Source: Methanomicrobiales archaeon
GTDB taxonomy: Archaea > Halobacteriota > Methanomicrobia > Methanomicrobiales > Methanoculleaceae
NCBI GenBank assembly: GCA_019136335.1
Contig: JAGVUK010000012.1
Location: 1-7,170 of the forward strand
Direction: 5' to 3'
Length of the DNA: 7,170 nt
Below the pieces are notes generated by a model. It was given only the letters and a program-made list of their open reading frames with translations, was not told where the DNA came from and made no database searches. Made by a program: the position numbers and the translations under genes. Of the stretch, positions 5,847 through 7,170 are shown piece by piece. Every line of letters starts with the position of its first letter. Position 1 is the stretch's first letter.

Positions 5847-6044
5847 TCAGTACCGGGAGGTCAGCACCTCGAGTTCTTCCCGGATGGTCCGGCGAACCAT
5901 CTCCTCGATGGCGGTGTAGTCGCGCTTCGCCTTCTCCTGCTTCTTGAGCAGTTCTTCCATCATCATGATACCAAGAGAGAGGTTCTTCCCGTACCGCAGA
6001 GCGACCTCCAGCGCCTCCTCGTCGATCCGGACGACCCTGGACAT
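5847..6044 (-). CDS. Small ribbon-helix-helix-like protein, candidate transcriptional regulator
   Basis: The 65-residue product reads MSRVVRIDEEALEVALRYGK, then NLSLGIMMMEELLKKQEKA and a charged helix to VLTSRY. The N-terminus fits the ribbon-helix-helix plan: a short basic/hydrophobic strand (SRVVRI, 2-7), helix A (8-18), a Gly-Lys-x-Leu-Ser turn (19-23) and helix B (24-35). A further helix (~36-60), rich in Lys, Arg and Glu, could mediate oligomerisation. RHH proteins bind DNA as dimers through the strand. ATG 6044 is preferred over an in-frame ATG at 6101 because a TATA box lies ~27 bases upstream of 6044 and the extra 19 codons would run through that box. Directly upstream is a phased array of six GTWAC sites, suggesting autoregulation. 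The fold is inferred from the sequence pattern; a non-DNA-binding helical protein remains possible. Confidence 0.72.
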   Translation of the reverse strand: MSRVVRIDEEALEVALRYGKNLSLGIMMMEELLKKQEKAKRDYTAIEEMVRRTIREELEVLTSRY

Positions 6045-6066
6045 GCAAGAGTGTTTTCCGGGCCAG

Positions 6067-6076
6067 AATTTAAATG
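6067..6076 (-). promoter_or_regulatory. TATA box of the ribbon-helix-helix-like gene
   Basis: Minus-strand CATTTAAATT is the strongest TATA-like sequence in the window, centred about 27 bases before ATG 6044. There is no Shine-Dalgarno site in between, so the message is probably leaderless. The first GTWAC site (6076-6080) occupies the BRE position. Confidence 0.65.
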
Positions 6077-6153
6077 TTACATATTTGTTACGGAGAAGCA
6101 ATCGTTGTTACAAACCTGTAACAATACCGGGGACGGCGTAACATTTGCGTTAC
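6076..6153. promoter_or_regulatory. Phased array of six GTWAC sites, candidate multi-site operator
   Basis: GTTAC or GTAAC occurs at 6076, 6087, 6107, 6118, 6138 and 6149 (start positions). Spacings are 11, 20, 11, 20 and 11, making three pairs with a 31-base period. These distances are close to one, two and three helical turns, so all sites face the same side. Each GTWAC is palindromic apart from its central base, and most copies extend to TGTWACR. The central pair forms a perfect 8-base inverted repeat, TTGTTACA then AACC then TGTAACAA (6105-6124). The array abuts the TATA box of the downstream minus-strand gene, so occupancy could block TFB/TBP. Arc-type ribbon-helix-helix repressors also bind half-sites about 11 bases apart, which makes the adjacent protein a natural candidate; this link is inference. 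Confidence 0.7.
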
Positions 6154-6159
6154 AGGCAG

Positions 6160-6198
6160 CCCGGGCGGGAGACTCGCCACCCTCCGGCCCGGGTCTCC
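6160..6198 (-). terminator. GC-rich stem-loop just after the phosphorylase stop codon
   Basis: CCCGGGC at 6160-6166 pairs with GCCCGGG at 6187-6193, with GGAG 6168-6171 and CTCC 6182-6185 able to extend the stem. A competing pair is GGAGAC 6168-6173 with GTCTCC 6193-6198. It lies between the phosphorylase stop and the GTWAC array and has no T-tract on the minus strand, so it is better seen as a 3'-end structure than a proven terminator. Confidence 0.35.
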
Positions 6199-7170
6199 TT
6201 ACAGATATGCCTCCGTCGCGTAGCGCCGCATCATGCGGTGGGTGTTAAAGTAGTAGGCGATCTTCGCGATTGAGCTCCGCATGATCGTCGCCCACTCATC
6301 CTTCCGGAGGTAGTAGGTGGGGATGATCAGGTACTCGAGTTTGCTATAGAGGTCCTGGAGTTCCCGCCTCCGCCGATCGGCCTCGCTCACCGGCGCACCC
6401 GGCCCGGGACCGATCGCCCACCCTGTCGTCCCCTCGATCCAGCCCTCGATCCACCACCCGTCGAGGACGCTGAAGTTGACCACCCCGTTCAAGGCGGCCT
6501 TCATACCGCTCGTGCCGCTCGCCTCGTAGGGCGGCAGGGGCGTGTTCAGCCAGACATCAACCCCTGTGGTCATCAAGGCTGCAAGGTCCATCGTGTAGTT
6601 CTCGAGATAGACGGCCGTCACCTCCCCCTCAAGGTCGCGCATGGCGTTGTGGACCTCGCGGATCTCCTGTTTTCCGACTGCGTCCGCCGGATGGGCTTTT
6701 CCGGAAAAGACGAGCTGGATCGCTCCTTGCCTGCCGGCCTCCCGCAGTTTATCAAGGTCCGAGAAGAGCAGGGTTGCCCGCTTGTAGGCTGCCGCCCGCC
6801 GGGCGAACCCGATTGTGAGGACCCGGGGGTCCAGGTCCACACCGTTCTTCTCCCTGACATAGTCCACCAGTGCCTGCTTCGCCTGCTGGTGGGCATGCCT
6901 GATATCCTCGTGCGGGATCTCGTCGACCCTGACGAGCAGTTCCGGTTCCTGTGCCCATCCAGCGATGTAGCGGTCGTAGAGGTCCCGGAATGGCCCTGAC
7001 GTCCAGGTGTGCGGGTGGACGCCGTTCGTCACCGCCCGGATGTGGAACCCCGGGAAGAGCCGCCGTGAGAAGTTCATATGCGCCGTCGTCACGCCGTTGA
7101 CGTACCTGCTCAGGCGGAACGCGAGGGTCGCGAGCGCAAGCCCGTCCTCACCGATGTACTCCCCGAGCAG
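6199..7170 (-). CDS. glgP: Alpha-glucan (glycogen) phosphorylase, C-terminal part (5' end outside window)
   Basis: The minus-strand frame is open from the window edge (7170) to TAA at 6201-6199, giving 323 codons. The first visible residues, LLGEYIGEDGLALATLAFRL, lie before the known motif HMNFSRRLFPGFHIRAVTNGVHP. The enzyme is a PLP-dependent GT35 phosphorylase that cleaves terminal alpha-1,4 glucose units with phosphate to give glucose-1-phosphate. Key visible sites are FARRAAAYKR (~visible residues 122-131), which holds the Arg/Lys phosphate-site residues, and EASGTSGMKAALNG (~216-229), whose Lys (~224) carries the PLP. A DGWWIEG segment follows. The short style and ending (MMRRYATEAYL) fit the TIGR02094-type prokaryotic and archaeal phosphorylases rather than the long muscle type. 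A valine GTG near 7092 is internal and not the start. It lies upstream of the ribbon-helix-helix-like gene on the same strand, separated from it by a hairpin and operator array. Confidence 0.93.
   Translation of the reverse strand: MLGEYIGEDGLALATLAFRLSRYVNGVTTAHMNFSRRLFPGFHIRAVTNGVHPHTWTSGPFRDLYDRYIAGWAQEPELLVRVDEIPHEDIRHAHQQAKQALVDYVREKNGVDLDPRVLTIGFARRAAAYKRATLLFSDLDKLREAGRQGAIQLVFSGKAHPADAVGKQEIREVHNAMRDLEGEVTAVYLENYTMDLAALMTTGVDVWLNTPLPPYEASGTSGMKAALNGVVNFSVLDGWWIEGWIEGTTGWAIGPGPGAPVSEADRRRRELQDLYSKLEYLIIPTYYLRKDEWATIMRSSIAKIAYYFNTHRMMRRYATEAYL

Noticed and set aside
6045..6101. Upstream in-frame ATG at 6101 that would extend the small regulator to 84 residues
   Set aside because: The added residues would be encoded across the TATA box and two GTWAC sites, and the added residues do not resemble an extension of the domain.
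6076..6153. Short regularly spaced repeats that might suggest a CRISPR remnant
   Set aside because: The repeated word is only five to seven bases, spacing alternates between 11 and 20, and there is no long identical repeat or spacer structure; a protein-binding array fits much better.

Overview
The window looks like a chromosome segment of a GC-rich methanogenic archaeon, most like Methanomicrobiales (Methanoculleus type). The evidence is an archaeal Trm-G10-type tRNA methyltransferase, a COG0170 polyprenol-kinase-like membrane protein, archaeal TATA boxes about 25 bases before starts, and several genes that appear leaderless. The taxon is inferred from gene content and style, not from a marker gene.

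Layout. 2-430 (+) is the 3' end of a DnaJ-family chaperone gene, ending in a hairpin plus T-tract. 431-850 is a long gap without a convincing gene; its middle (about 481-693) is a dense patch of GC-rich palindromes. 851-1748 (+) is a tRNA guanine-N2 methyltransferase gene broken by an internal deletion and frame change just after the catalytic motif. 1857-2225 (+) encodes a small two-helix membrane protein with a four-cysteine zinc-ribbon-like tail. 2299-2865 (-) is the COG0170 kinase-like gene. 2992-3759 (+) is a TIGR04255-family protein. 3808-4019 (+) is a decayed N-terminal piece of a SAM methyltransferase that runs head-on into a DUF2795 gene (-, start near 4162). The two similarities meet at about 4004-4019, which looks like a rearrangement junction.

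The right half is a glucan-metabolism locus. 4346-5845 (+) is an apparently complete 4-alpha-glucanotransferase (malQ, GH77) and 6199-7170 (-) is the catalytic C-terminal part of an alpha-glucan phosphorylase (GT35) that runs off the window. Together they suggest turnover of an intracellular glycogen-like reserve: phosphorylase shortens chains to glucose-1-phosphate and MalQ rearranges the maltodextrins left over. Between them, on the minus strand, is a 65-residue protein with a ribbon-helix-helix-like N-terminus (5847-6044).

The most striking feature is upstream of that small gene. Six GTWAC sites (GTTAC or GTAAC) lie at 6076-6153 with start-to-start spacings of 11, 20, 11, 20 and 11 bases, giving three units with a 31-base period, all on one DNA face. 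The first site abuts the TATA box. This looks like a phased multi-site operator, plausibly bound by the small protein next to it.
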